Shown: positions 24,839 through 32,679 of the stretch, in pieces | Position numbering within the stretch: the stretch's first letter is position 1 | Layout of the letters: each line of letters begins with the position of its first letter | Assembly (NCBI GenBank): GCA_002692965.1 | Contig: NZNC01000015.1 | Span: forward strand, 186,001-250,000 | Source of the DNA: Haliea sp. | GTDB taxonomy: Bacteria; Pseudomonadota; Gammaproteobacteria; Pseudomonadales; Halieaceae | DNA length: 64,000 bases | Direction of reading: 5' to 3' | Program-made: the position numbers and the translations under genes | Notes under the pieces: generated by a model | The model's database searches: none | Told to the model about the DNA's origin: nothing | The model's input: only the letters and a program-made list of their open reading frames with translations

Positions 24839-27505
24839 TTATTCGCCGAAGCGGTAACGCAGGGACATACCGTACATCCGCGGCTCGCCGTAGACGGTGT
24901 TGGTGAAGCCACCCGACTGGGAAAAGCCGACGTACTCGTTGACGGCGTAGGTTTCATCCGTTGCATTGTTGACGAAGGCACGCGCGTCAAGATTGCTACC
25001 CAGAATGCCATTCCACTCCAGCGACAGATTCAGTACCTCGTAGGAATCGATCCAGGCACTGGGATCCTCGCGCTCCGATGTCGTCGCCGAGGAATAAATC
25101 TTGCCCTGGTGGTTGAGGCTGCCGAAGAACACCAGCTCACCCAGGTTGTTCACCAGGGGCAGGTAGTAGCGTACGCTCAGCGCCGCGATGTGTTCCGGCG
25201 TGTTCTGGAAGGGAATACAGGAGTAGTCAAGGTCCACAGCCTGCTGACCCACGCTGGGCCAGGTAGTGGGCCCGCTGCAGGGATACAGGGTGGTGCCGCC
25301 ACGCAGGGGGTCCGGTGCGATGGTCAGATCGTAGTCACGATACTCCGCATCGGTATAGGAATAGGCCAGGCTGATTTCCAGGTTTTCCACCGGCGCAATT
25401 GTCGACTCGATCTCGACGCCGGAAATGCGCGCGGAGTCCGCATTGAACGTGACCGCGCCCTGGTCCAGGCAGGTGGCATTGTCGGCAAAGTTTTCGCCAT
25501 TGGGACCGGTACAGACAAACTCGCTGGTGTTGCCATTGCCATTGAAATCGTTGACATCGGGCAGGAAACCACCGATCGGGGCATTGTCGGCAGCCGCGCG
25601 CTGAATGTCCTCGTAGTCCATGCTGTAGAGGTTGATATTGGCCCGCGCCGGCATACCGGCAACCGCAAAGTCGGCCTTTACACCCAGCTCATAGCTGGTG
25701 ACAAATTCGGGCTCGTAGGTCAGTGCCCGCGGTGCCGCATAGTTGAAACCGCCGGCCTTGTAGCCCCGGGTGACCTTGCCGTAGAACAGCGTATCCGGGT
25801 TGTACTGATAGTCCAGCCCGACGGTCCAGGTCCACTCTTTCGAGCGCTGGGTGGCCGTCTTTACCACTCGCTCATACTCATTGGGGCTGCTGTAAACCCG
25901 GTCTGAATAGAAGTTGTTGGTGAGGCGGCTACCCTCGGTTTCATCGTCGGTGTGACGGACACCCAGGGTCAGGCGCCATTGATCCCAGTCGGAATTGATA
26001 GCGGCCAGGTTCAGCGTGCCCTGGGAGTAGAAGGCCAGCGCCGTGATGTCCTGCTCGAAGAATGAACCACTGTTGAAATCAGCGGCATTGAAGGACGCGG
26101 TGCCCTGCAGCCCCTCCGGCTCCACACTGGAATAGTAACTGCCCACCACCCAGTCCAGGTTATCGTCCAGCGCCATGCCCTGCAGCTGTAGCTCGAAGGT
26201 GGTCTGGCTGTTGTCGGAGATCACACCGCGATCACCCGGCTCGCCAAAGGCATTGTCCAGCTCGTCGTCGCCAATGAAAGGTGGGAACTGCGCCAGCATC
26301 GGGAGCAAAGAACCATCCAGATCCCAGTCGTAGTTCACTTCCATTTCCTGATAGGACACGATATTTTTCAGCGTCAGGTTGTCGGTGAGCTGGATCGACA
26401 GGGTGTTGATATAGGCGTCGTGATCAATCTCAGTGAATTGATCGTGGTTCATCGCCGTCTTGCGCGGGCCCAGTTCACGCTGGCGCTCGACGATGCCCTG
26501 GGTGATGGTGGGATCGAAGACATTCCCGGAAAACAGGTTGCCCACACCGTAGGCAAAGTTCCCCGCCAGGTTGGCCACGTTGGAGCCCGGGCCGGCGCCA
26601 CTGAAGACAAAACCGGTGCCGTTGTCCTCGGACTCCGAACGCAGGGCCACAAAGTAGTTTTCAATATTTTCGGTCGGGCGCCACAACACGCCCAGGCGAA
26701 GGTGCGACCAGTCCTTGTTGTCGTAGTCCTTTCCCGCATAGCCGGGTGAACGGGCGTCGGGCGCAAAGGCACCACACAGCGGCTGTTGGGTCGGCGCACA
26801 GACGTCGTCGAAACCGAAAGCCTCGGGGCCGACATCTTCCGTGAAACCGTCGCGCTCCACGTCCTTGTAGGAGAGGCGCAACATCAGCGTGTCGTCGATC
26901 ACCGGCAGGTTGAAGACGCCCTCGAACTCGCGATTGTCATAGTTGCCGCCCTGTACCTGCAGATAGCCGTGGAGCTGTTCTGAGGGTTTCTGCGGCCCCA
27001 GCAGGAGCGCCCCCCCGGTGGTGTTGCGACCGAACAGGGTCCCCTGGGGGCCGCGCAGCACCTGCAATGAACCCACGTCGAAGAAGGTCCCCGGGCCGCC
27101 CTGGTTGGCGATGATGCCGGACTGGATCAGGGGGACCTCGGCAAAGTAATTGACCACCCCCACCGGCGCCAGATAGGTCGCACCCTGGCCGCGAATCGTC
27201 ACCACCTCGGCGTTGCGCGGGTTGCCGGCACTGCTCACGTTGAGGGAGGGCACTTTGCCCAACAGGTCCATCGCACTGCTGATGCCCTGCTGACGCAGGC
27301 TTTCGGCATCGATGGCACTGATCGCGATGGGCACGTCCTGGATACTCTCCTCGCGGCGCTGCGCGGTGACCACGACTTCCTCGAGCCGTGCGGAATCCTG
27401 GGCGAGTGCCGGGGTCGCAAGCACCGGCGCGCCAGTCGCGAGGCTCGCAATCAGGGCTCGCACGGACAATGACAGGAGTTTTCCGGAACTGGGTTTGACA
27501 GACAT
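24839..27505 (-). CDS. TonB-dependent outer-membrane receptor 2
   Basis: An 888-residue receptor, a near-copy of receptor 1. A signal peptide (ending near TPALAQ) precedes LEEVVVTAQRREES, then the plug with IQDVPIAISAIDAESL and QVLRGPQGTLFGRNTTGGAL, and a beta-barrel ending YGMSLRYRFGE. The start is set at the ATG with AGAGG six bases upstream. An ATG five codons earlier has no ribosome site; the corrected length equals that of receptor 1. Differences cluster in extracellular-loop-like segments (for example the DLTIAPDPLRGGTTLYPCSG region), suggesting diverged ligand preference. It has its own promoter and terminator. Confidence 0.93.
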   Translation of the reverse strand: MSVKPSSGKLLSLSVRALIASLATGAPVLATPALAQDSARLEEVVVTAQRREESIQDVPIAISAIDAESLRQQGISSAMDLLGKVPSLNVSSAGNPRNAEVVTIRGQGATYLAPVGVVNYFAEVPLIQSGIIANQGGPGTFFDVGSLQVLRGPQGTLFGRNTTGGALLLGPQKPSEQLHGYLQVQGGNYDNREFEGVFNLPVIDDTLMLRLSYKDVERDGFTEDVGPEAFGFDDVCAPTQQPLCGAFAPDARSPGYAGKDYDNKDWSHLRLGVLWRPTENIENYFVALRSESEDNGTGFVFSGAGPGSNVANLAGNFAYGVGNLFSGNVFDPTITQGIVERQRELGPRKTAMNHDQFTEIDHDAYINTLSIQLTDNLTLKNIVSYQEMEVNYDWDLDGSLLPMLAQFPPFIGDDELDNAFGEPGDRGVISDNSQTTFELQLQGMALDDNLDWVVGSYYSSVEPEGLQGTASFNAADFNSGSFFEQDITALAFYSQGTLNLAAINSDWDQWRLTLGVRHTDDETEGSRLTNNFYSDRVYSSPNEYERVVKTATQRSKEWTWTVGLDYQYNPDTLFYGKVTRGYKAGGFNYAAPRALTYEPEFVTSYELGVKADFAVAGMPARANINLYSMDYEDIQRAAADNAPIGGFLPDVNDFNGNGNTSEFVCTGPNGENFADNATCLDQGAVTFNADSARISGVEIESTIAPVENLEISLAYSYTDAEYRDYDLTIAPDPLRGGTTLYPCSGPTTWPSVGQQAVDLDYSCIPFQNTPEHIAALSVRYYLPLVNNLGELVFFGSLNHQGKIYSSATTSEREDPSAWIDSYEVLNLSLEWNGILGSNLDARAFVNNATDETYAVNEYVGFSQSGGFTNTVYGEPRMYGMSLRYRFGE

Positions 27506-27545
27506 CAGAGGCCTCTTCATAAGTTTTATAAAATTAATATATGTT

Positions 27546-27563
27546 TATCGTATCACTAAGTTT
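27546..27563. promoter_or_regulatory. Cluster operator upstream of TonB receptor 2
   Basis: TATCGTA-TCAC-TAAGTTT; on the minus strand AAACTTA-N4-TACGATA. It is 41 bases before the receptor start, matching the receptor-1 promoter in position and sequence. Confidence 0.52.
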
Positions 27564-27579
27564 AATGACGATAAAAGCC

Positions 27580-27606
27580 CCTGCGTGTGCGATCGGCACA
27601 CGCGGG
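27580..27606 (-). terminator. Terminator of the esterase-to-MDR operon
   Basis: GCGTGTG (27583-27589) pairs with CACACGC (27597-27603) around CGATCGG, with further GC pairing outward. Downstream on the minus strand is GGGCTTTTATCG. It lies 21 bases past the stop of the quinone-oxidoreductase-like gene. Confidence 0.7.
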
Positions 27607-27626
27607 AGCTCTAGGTTGTGGGCAGC

Positions 27627-28610
27627 TCAGAGATCGGCGACGTTCAGTACAGTCTTGCCGCGATTGTGGCCTTCCTGGATAACACGATGGGCTTCGGCTA
27701 CCTCTCGCAGCGGGAATTCACGCAGTGGCGGCAAAACGATATCGCCGCTCGCCAGCAACTCGCCGATTTTTTGCAGGGTTGGGCCGCAGCCGACATCGTC
27801 CATGGTCGAAAACACCCGCTTCACCCCTTTCGCGGCACCCGCGGCCGCCTGGGCGGGGATATCCCCGTCATCCACCAGGGTCGGAATGGAGACGAAGGTG
27901 CCACCCGGCTTCACCAGGTCGAGCCCGTTCGGCAAGGTGCTGACGCCCACGGCATCCATGAGGTAATCCAGGCCCTCCGGCGCCCAGGCCGCCACCGCGT
28001 CGGCAATCGTCTCCGTGCGATAATCGATCACGCGTTCGACCCCCAGAGATTTCAGGTAGTCCACATTGGGGGTCGAACAAGTGGCTGCGACCCGCGCGCC
28101 AGCCCAGCGGGCGAACTGCACGGCAAAACTGCCCAGGCCACCGGAGCCGCCGTGAATCATCGCCAGTTGGCCCGCTTTGAGCCCGCCGCGATCGAACAGG
28201 CCCTGCCACGCGGTGAGTGAGGCCACCGGCAGCGCCGCTGCCTGGGCAAAGCTGAGGCCCTCGGGAATGCGGGCCACGCGATCGGCACTGGCAATCGCGT
28301 ACTCGGCATAGCTGCCCTGTCCGCCCTGACCGTGATTGGTCGGCGTAAAAACGCGCTCGCCCGGCTGAAACTCCGTCACGCCCTCGCCCACTGCGGCGAC
28401 GATACCCGCCGCGTCGAAACCGATAATGTAGGGAAAGGTATAGGGCCGGTATTGCGCCAGGTGCCCCTCGCGGTTCTTCCAGTCGGCCGGATTGACGCCG
28501 GCACAGGCAATCTGCACCAGCACCTCGCCCGGTCCGGGCGTCGGGGTCGGCAGCTCGGCGTACTTGAACACCTCCGGCCCGCCGGTTTCCTCAATGATCA
28601 TTGCAAACAC
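27627..28610 (-). CDS. NADPH:quinone-oxidoreductase-like MDR protein
   Basis: A 327-residue zinc-free medium-chain reductase. It reads MIIEETGGPEVFKYAELPTPTPGPGEVLVQI near the start, then VNPADWKNR, GFDAAGIVAAVGEGV, the nucleotide-binding IHGGSGGLGSFAVQFARWAGARV and a C-terminal GKTVLNV. It lacks the structural-zinc cysteines. The start is set at a GTG six bases after AAGGAAG; the ATG three codons further has that site 15 bases away. The family reduces quinones or alpha,beta-unsaturated ketones with NADPH. It is the last gene of the operon esterase-oxygenase-like-MFS-MDR and is followed by a terminator. Confidence 0.88.
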   Translation of the reverse strand: MFAMIIEETGGPEVFKYAELPTPTPGPGEVLVQIACAGVNPADWKNREGHLAQYRPYTFPYIIGFDAAGIVAAVGEGVTEFQPGERVFTPTNHGQGGQGSYAEYAIASADRVARIPEGLSFAQAAALPVASLTAWQGLFDRGGLKAGQLAMIHGGSGGLGSFAVQFARWAGARVAATCSTPNVDYLKSLGVERVIDYRTETIADAVAAWAPEGLDYLMDAVGVSTLPNGLDLVKPGGTFVSIPTLVDDGDIPAQAAAGAAKGVKRVFSTMDDVGCGPTLQKIGELLASGDIVLPPLREFPLREVAEAHRVIQEGHNRGKTVLNVADL

Positions 28611-28669
28611 GTCATGCTTCCTTGTGGTTGTCGATGGCGGCCTTCGCGATGCCGCCATCGGAGTAAATT

Positions 28670-29908
28670 TCAGCCAGCCGCCGCAGGCACCGTCCGGTTG
28701 CCGCCGCTGCGTTCAATCAGCGGTATCATCAGCACCGCGAGGCAGAGGAGCGCAACAAAGCCGACAAAGGCCCAGTGATAGGCCCCGGTCACATCGCGTA
28801 TCCAGCCGGTGAGCGGCGGCGTCAGCAAATTGAAAGGCAGCAGGATCGGACTCATCAGCCCCATCACCCGCCCGTAGTTCAGCGCCCCGTAGACCTGCCC
28901 CAGCAGAGCGCTCCATACCGGCAACATGCCGCCACTGCCAAGGCCCAACACCAGCGAGCCCAGTGCCAGGCGCGGGAAGTCGGGCGTACCCCAGAAGCAG
29001 GTGAGCGCCAGCGCCATGATGCTGATCAGGCCGGCGAGAGCCAGACGCACATCAAAACGGTCCGACAGCCAGCCAAAGAACAAGGTGCCGGCAATCGCCG
29101 ACAGCGCGATATTCGAGATCATCATGGCGCCCTGCTCCCGCGTCGCCCCCACATCCAGGGCAAAGGGCACGATATTGCCCATGGTCGCGGTAAAGCAGCC
29201 GAACATCAGCGTCACCACCAGGGCAATCATCCAGAAACTGCGGTGGCGGATAATGGCGTAGGTGGAGCTGAAACGCCCCGACGCGTCCGGCGCCTGGGCG
29301 CCACCGGCCGCGGCAGGCTCAAAGCCCTTGCGCGTCGGGTGGTCCACCGCCAGCAACCAGACCGGCAGGGCGGTACCGGCGATGCACAGCGCAACCCAGC
29401 GCAAGCCTTCCCGCCAACCCACCAGCTCGGTCAGTGCCTGGATCAGGGGTGGATAGAGAAAGCCACCAAAGGAGGTACCGGCGGCGGCTATGCCCAGTGC
29501 CATGCCGCGATTTTCGTGGAACCAGCGGGTCAACAGGGTGGAGGCACAGAGCGGGCCGAGGAGCACATAGCCAAAACTGAGCAGCACACCATAGATCAGC
29601 GGTACCTGCCACATCGCCGCGGCCAGTGATAGCCCGACATAGCCCAGCGCCGTCATCAGGATCGCAGCGACCATGATCAGCTTCAGGGACAGGCGATCGA
29701 TGGCGATACCGGCCATGGGCGAAACGAATCCGGCGCCCAGCGTCATGCAGGTCAGGCCCAGCATCAACACCATGCGGCTGGGCTCGAAGGTTTCCGCCAG
29801 CGGAACCGCGATCACGCTGTAGGAATAACTCAGGGCGCCAGCGCCCGTCGCCTGGATCAGAAACGCGACGCCTACCTGTACCCAGGGCCAGAACCGGCTT
29901 GGTATCAC
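28670..29908 (-). CDS. MFS transporter (monocarboxylate-type)
   Basis: A 412-residue, 12-helix major facilitator protein. It has VQVGVAFLIQATGAGALSYSYSVI in helix 1, IAIDRLSLKLIMV as the loop 2-3 motif and a second half starting near residue 205. It resembles oxalate/formate and monocarboxylate-type MFS members. The start is a GTG whose GTGA overlaps the stop of oxygenase-like paralogue 3, so the two are coupled. It is likely to move a pathway acid or substrate across the inner membrane, which is inference from the operon. Confidence 0.88.
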   Translation of the reverse strand: MIPSRFWPWVQVGVAFLIQATGAGALSYSYSVIAVPLAETFEPSRMVLMLGLTCMTLGAGFVSPMAGIAIDRLSLKLIMVAAILMTALGYVGLSLAAAMWQVPLIYGVLLSFGYVLLGPLCASTLLTRWFHENRGMALGIAAAGTSFGGFLYPPLIQALTELVGWREGLRWVALCIAGTALPVWLLAVDHPTRKGFEPAAAGGAQAPDASGRFSSTYAIIRHRSFWMIALVVTLMFGCFTATMGNIVPFALDVGATREQGAMMISNIALSAIAGTLFFGWLSDRFDVRLALAGLISIMALALTCFWGTPDFPRLALGSLVLGLGSGGMLPVWSALLGQVYGALNYGRVMGLMSPILLPFNLLTPPLTGWIRDVTGAYHWAFVGFVALLCLAVLMIPLIERSGGNRTVPAAAG

Positions 29909-30963
29909 GCGGCGAGCTCTTCCTCGGGCTCCGGCGGGAAATACAGCGGAGCGCCCACGTCGTAGACGCTGGTCAGCAAGCCGATAAAGGCGCGATCCGT
30001 CAGCGGGTCCGTAGGTTCCTCGAATTGAATGCCCCGGCGTTTCAGATCCTGAATAAAGATATCGAAGACCTGCTGGTGGGAGATGTCGTCGGTATGGTCC
30101 ACGGTACGCTTGAGCTCATCCAGGTCCATGTAGACATTCGCTCCCCAGTGCACCAGGAAGCGGAACTCCTCCTCCGGGATCTGCTGAATGACCTGCTCAC
30201 CGGTACGAATGCGCCAGCCACCGGCAACCTGCGGATCGGCTTCCATCACCGACTCGAAAGCCAGACCTTCGGGCTTGCGCAAAGCGCTCGGCCCGTTGCT
30301 CTGGGCAGTGTGGAACATCATCTCGTTCTCCACCACCACGGCGCGCCCCCACATGGGGGCGTGAATCTGTTTTGGCTGCTCGTGGGGGCCATCCGGCCAG
30401 TAGGTGAAGCCGCCGCCGACCTTGCCCTTGTAATACCAGGCGATTACCTGGGCCTTGCGCGCCTGCCAGTGCTTGAACAGGCCCGACTTGACCATGGTAT
30501 TCATCAGCCAGATCGGCGTATTGTCCAGGGTGAGACCGCGGAAGCGCGTGGCATCGACATGGGGGTTGCCGGCACCGCCACAGGGGCCCTGAATGTTGAA
30601 CAGCATGCTGTCGGGCTCGGCATACTTCGCACCCCAGTAATCCCGCACCAGCTGCAGAAACTTCGGGTTGTAGAAGCAGTCCTCGATCTCCGGCTGGCTG
30701 CACACCCCGCCGTAGGAGTAGTAGCCGCGGAATACCGGGCTGAGAAACATGTCCAGGGTGGGCTCGACACCTTCCGGTAGAGAGCCGGAGGTGGTGGCGA
30801 TGAGCTCCTCGGCGGACTTGAAGTGCTGGGAGATGATCAGTGACCAGGGGCCATTGTTGCGGACGACCTCGAGCAGGCGGCGATGCTGGTCCTCGCTGTA
30901 GGCCCCCTCGATCACCCGCGGCTCGGCCACCGGGCGAAAAATTTTTGCGCGTTCGATATCCAT
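29905..30963 (-). CDS. Putative Fe(II)/2-oxoglutarate-type oxygenase, paralogue 3 of 4
   Basis: A 352-residue paralogue with H135-x-D137 (NPHVDATRFRG), H218 (ENEMMFH) and R229, identical in spacing to the others. It is closest to paralogue 1 in blocks such as TPIWLMNTMVKSGLFKHW, GGGFTYWPDGP, FRFLVHWGANVYMD and TDDISHQQVFDIF. The Arg/Gly after the distal His differ (TAQSNGP instead of RGEACGP). GAGGTAG precedes the ATG. It lies between the esterase (50 bases upstream) and a coupled MFS transporter, so transport and oxidation of one compound are probably linked. Confidence 0.7.
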   Translation of the reverse strand: MDIERAKIFRPVAEPRVIEGAYSEDQHRRLLEVVRNNGPWSLIISQHFKSAEELIATTSGSLPEGVEPTLDMFLSPVFRGYYSYGGVCSQPEIEDCFYNPKFLQLVRDYWGAKYAEPDSMLFNIQGPCGGAGNPHVDATRFRGLTLDNTPIWLMNTMVKSGLFKHWQARKAQVIAWYYKGKVGGGFTYWPDGPHEQPKQIHAPMWGRAVVVENEMMFHTAQSNGPSALRKPEGLAFESVMEADPQVAGGWRIRTGEQVIQQIPEEEFRFLVHWGANVYMDLDELKRTVDHTDDISHQQVFDIFIQDLKRRGIQFEEPTDPLTDRAFIGLLTSVYDVGAPLYFPPEPEEELAA

Positions 30964-31013
30964 TGTTCTACCTCATCGCTTCCCGGGACTGAGGCGCCGG
31001 GATCCGTGGGCCC

Positions 31014-32000
31014 TCAGGCCAGTTTGCTGTTGAAGAAACGCACCATGACGTCGAGCGCCTCGCGGGTCTCGGGCAGGTGCAGCGCATACCAGTGGGAATG
31101 CGGCAGCGCATCGAAGACCACCAGTTCCGCCGGCCGCCCAGCCCGCAGCAGCGCGCGGTGAAACATGGTGGTGGCACTGAGCAGGGCATCCCGGGTACCC
31201 GACACCAGCAGCGTGGGCGGGAAGCGGGACAGGTCGGCCCGGTCCGGTGACACCAGCGGATCTTTCGGGTCCGCCCCGCCCAGATAGCTGCGCACCTCGC
31301 TCAGCTCGTGGTCCAGGGGGAAACTGTGGGCACCGTAAAAGCCGCTCAGGGTAAAGATGCTGCGGGTATCGCCGAAATCGTAGAGATTGCCCGCGGCGGA
31401 AAACATCCCCGCGCAGGCCGGCAGGGGCAGACCCTCCTGCTCCAGCCGGACCACCGCCTGGCCGGTGAGAATCCCCCCGGCAGAGCTGCCAAAGATTCCC
31501 ACCTTGTCCGCCGGATGATGCGCCAGCACCTCACGGTAGACCGCCACCACGTCGTCCACCGCGGCCGGGTAGGCGTGTTCCGGTGCCAGCCGGTAGTCCA
31601 CGGCAATCACCGGCACACGGGCCAGATGGGCGATGGGAATGGCCTCGATCAAAGCACCCGAACCCACCACAAAACCACCGCCATGGAGGTTGATCAACAC
31701 CCGCCTCTCATGCTCCGGGGGCATGTCCAGGGGCCGTATCACGTGGCAGCGGACACCGCCGATCTGCATTTCCTCGATTTCCACCGGGTACAGGGACTGC
31801 GCCTGCTGATTCAGGGCTTCAAAGGCAGCTGCCATGGGTTCGCGGAATGTCCACATGGGAACCGGCTCGTCCGGCATCGGGGCGTCGCCCCAGGGGTTGC
31901 CGGCGAGATAGGCACGCGCTTCATCACTGACCGAGGTCGGCACCGGTACCGGATGATCGCCGAGCCAGGCAGTGCCCTTGTCATCAATCGTGTAGGCCAT
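31014..32000 (-). CDS. Alpha/beta-hydrolase, hormone-sensitive-lipase family esterase
   Basis: A 328-residue carboxylesterase. The oxyanion-hole motif is HGGGF (106-110). The nucleophile Ser173 is in GSSAGG. The probable acid is Asp in GTRDALLS (about 273) and the base is His in LPHSHW (about 303). HSL-type (family IV) esterases often cleave esters or lactones made by BVMOs, and two BVMOs are in the cluster. CGGAAA precedes the ATG. It heads the operon with oxygenase-like paralogue 3, an MFS transporter and an MDR protein, with a cluster operator immediately upstream. No signal peptide is seen, so it is cytoplasmic. Confidence 0.93.
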   Translation of the reverse strand: MAYTIDDKGTAWLGDHPVPVPTSVSDEARAYLAGNPWGDAPMPDEPVPMWTFREPMAAAFEALNQQAQSLYPVEIEEMQIGGVRCHVIRPLDMPPEHERRVLINLHGGGFVVGSGALIEAIPIAHLARVPVIAVDYRLAPEHAYPAAVDDVVAVYREVLAHHPADKVGIFGSSAGGILTGQAVVRLEQEGLPLPACAGMFSAAGNLYDFGDTRSIFTLSGFYGAHSFPLDHELSEVRSYLGGADPKDPLVSPDRADLSRFPPTLLVSGTRDALLSATTMFHRALLRAGRPAELVVFDALPHSHWYALHLPETREALDVMVRFFNSKLA

Positions 32001-32025
32001 CGCAGTTTCCGTTTTGGGTTAACTT

Positions 32026-32043
32026 TATATTAGGCATAAGTTT
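32026..32043. promoter_or_regulatory. Cluster operator upstream of the esterase operon
   Basis: TATATTA-GGCA-TAAGTTT; on the minus strand AAACTTA-N4-TAATATA. It ends 26 bases before the esterase start. The rest of the 145-bp gap (32044-32145) holds nothing recognisable beyond short GC repeats. Confidence 0.5.
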
Positions 32044-32145
32044 AGTCGCCCGAAAACACGCGGGTCAAGCACCGACAGGGCTGCGCCTGTCAGTCATGGG
32101 GGTCGAGCTGATCTGGCCGCGCCTTCGGCTACGGCAGCCCCGGTT

Positions 32146-32592
32146 TCAGCGGGGATCCAGGGCGATGACGGGGATTTCGCGGTCGGTGAGGCTTTCATAG
32201 TGCGCATAGGTGGGCACATCCGCCTTGAGCGCTTCCCACACCCGGGCGCGCTCTTCACCGGTCAGAAATCGCGCCCGCACGGGCTGGGGCCGACGCCGGA
32301 TGCGCACCAGGGCATCGGGGTTGCTGCGCAGATTCTGCGCCCAATAGGGGTCACTGGGCGCGCCGCCCTTGGAGGCGACCAGCAGGCGCTCGCCGTCGCG
32401 ATCAAAGTAGGGCACTACCACGCCGCGGGTACGCCCGCTACGCCGGCCGGTGGTCTCCAGGTACAGCACCGGGCCCGGCGCAAAGCCGCTGGCGCGGGCA
32501 AACACCCAGGTGGTCAGGGAAAAGCCCGTCCAGCGCACCAGGAAGCGATCCAGGGCGAGCCCGGCAGGGGACATGACAAAACGCTGCAGCAC
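32146..32592 (-). CDS. Ddn-like (deazaflavin-dependent nitroreductase family) protein
   Basis: A 148-residue split-barrel protein. It has LYLETTGRRSGRTRGVVVPY, then LLVASKGGAPSDPYWAQNLRSNPDALV, and DREIPVIALDPR at the C-terminus, the pattern of the F420H2-dependent nitroreductase/quinone reductase (Ddn) family. A GTG start is preceded by GGAG eight bases upstream. The family is best known from F420-producing actinobacteria. In proteobacteria its cofactor is uncertain and may be a flavin or haem. It stands alone between the esterase and oxygenase-like paralogue 4, both in the same direction. Confidence 0.82.
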   Translation of the reverse strand: MLQRFVMSPAGLALDRFLVRWTGFSLTTWVFARASGFAPGPVLYLETTGRRSGRTRGVVVPYFDRDGERLLVASKGGAPSDPYWAQNLRSNPDALVRIRRRPQPVRARFLTGEERARVWEALKADVPTYAHYESLTDREIPVIALDPR

Positions 32593-32679
32593 GACGCAAT
32601 CTCCGGATTATTATCTGGCGCCGGGGCGCACGCTGGCACCCACTGCCACAGGATGCCACGCCCGGGCCTCGCTGGGAAC

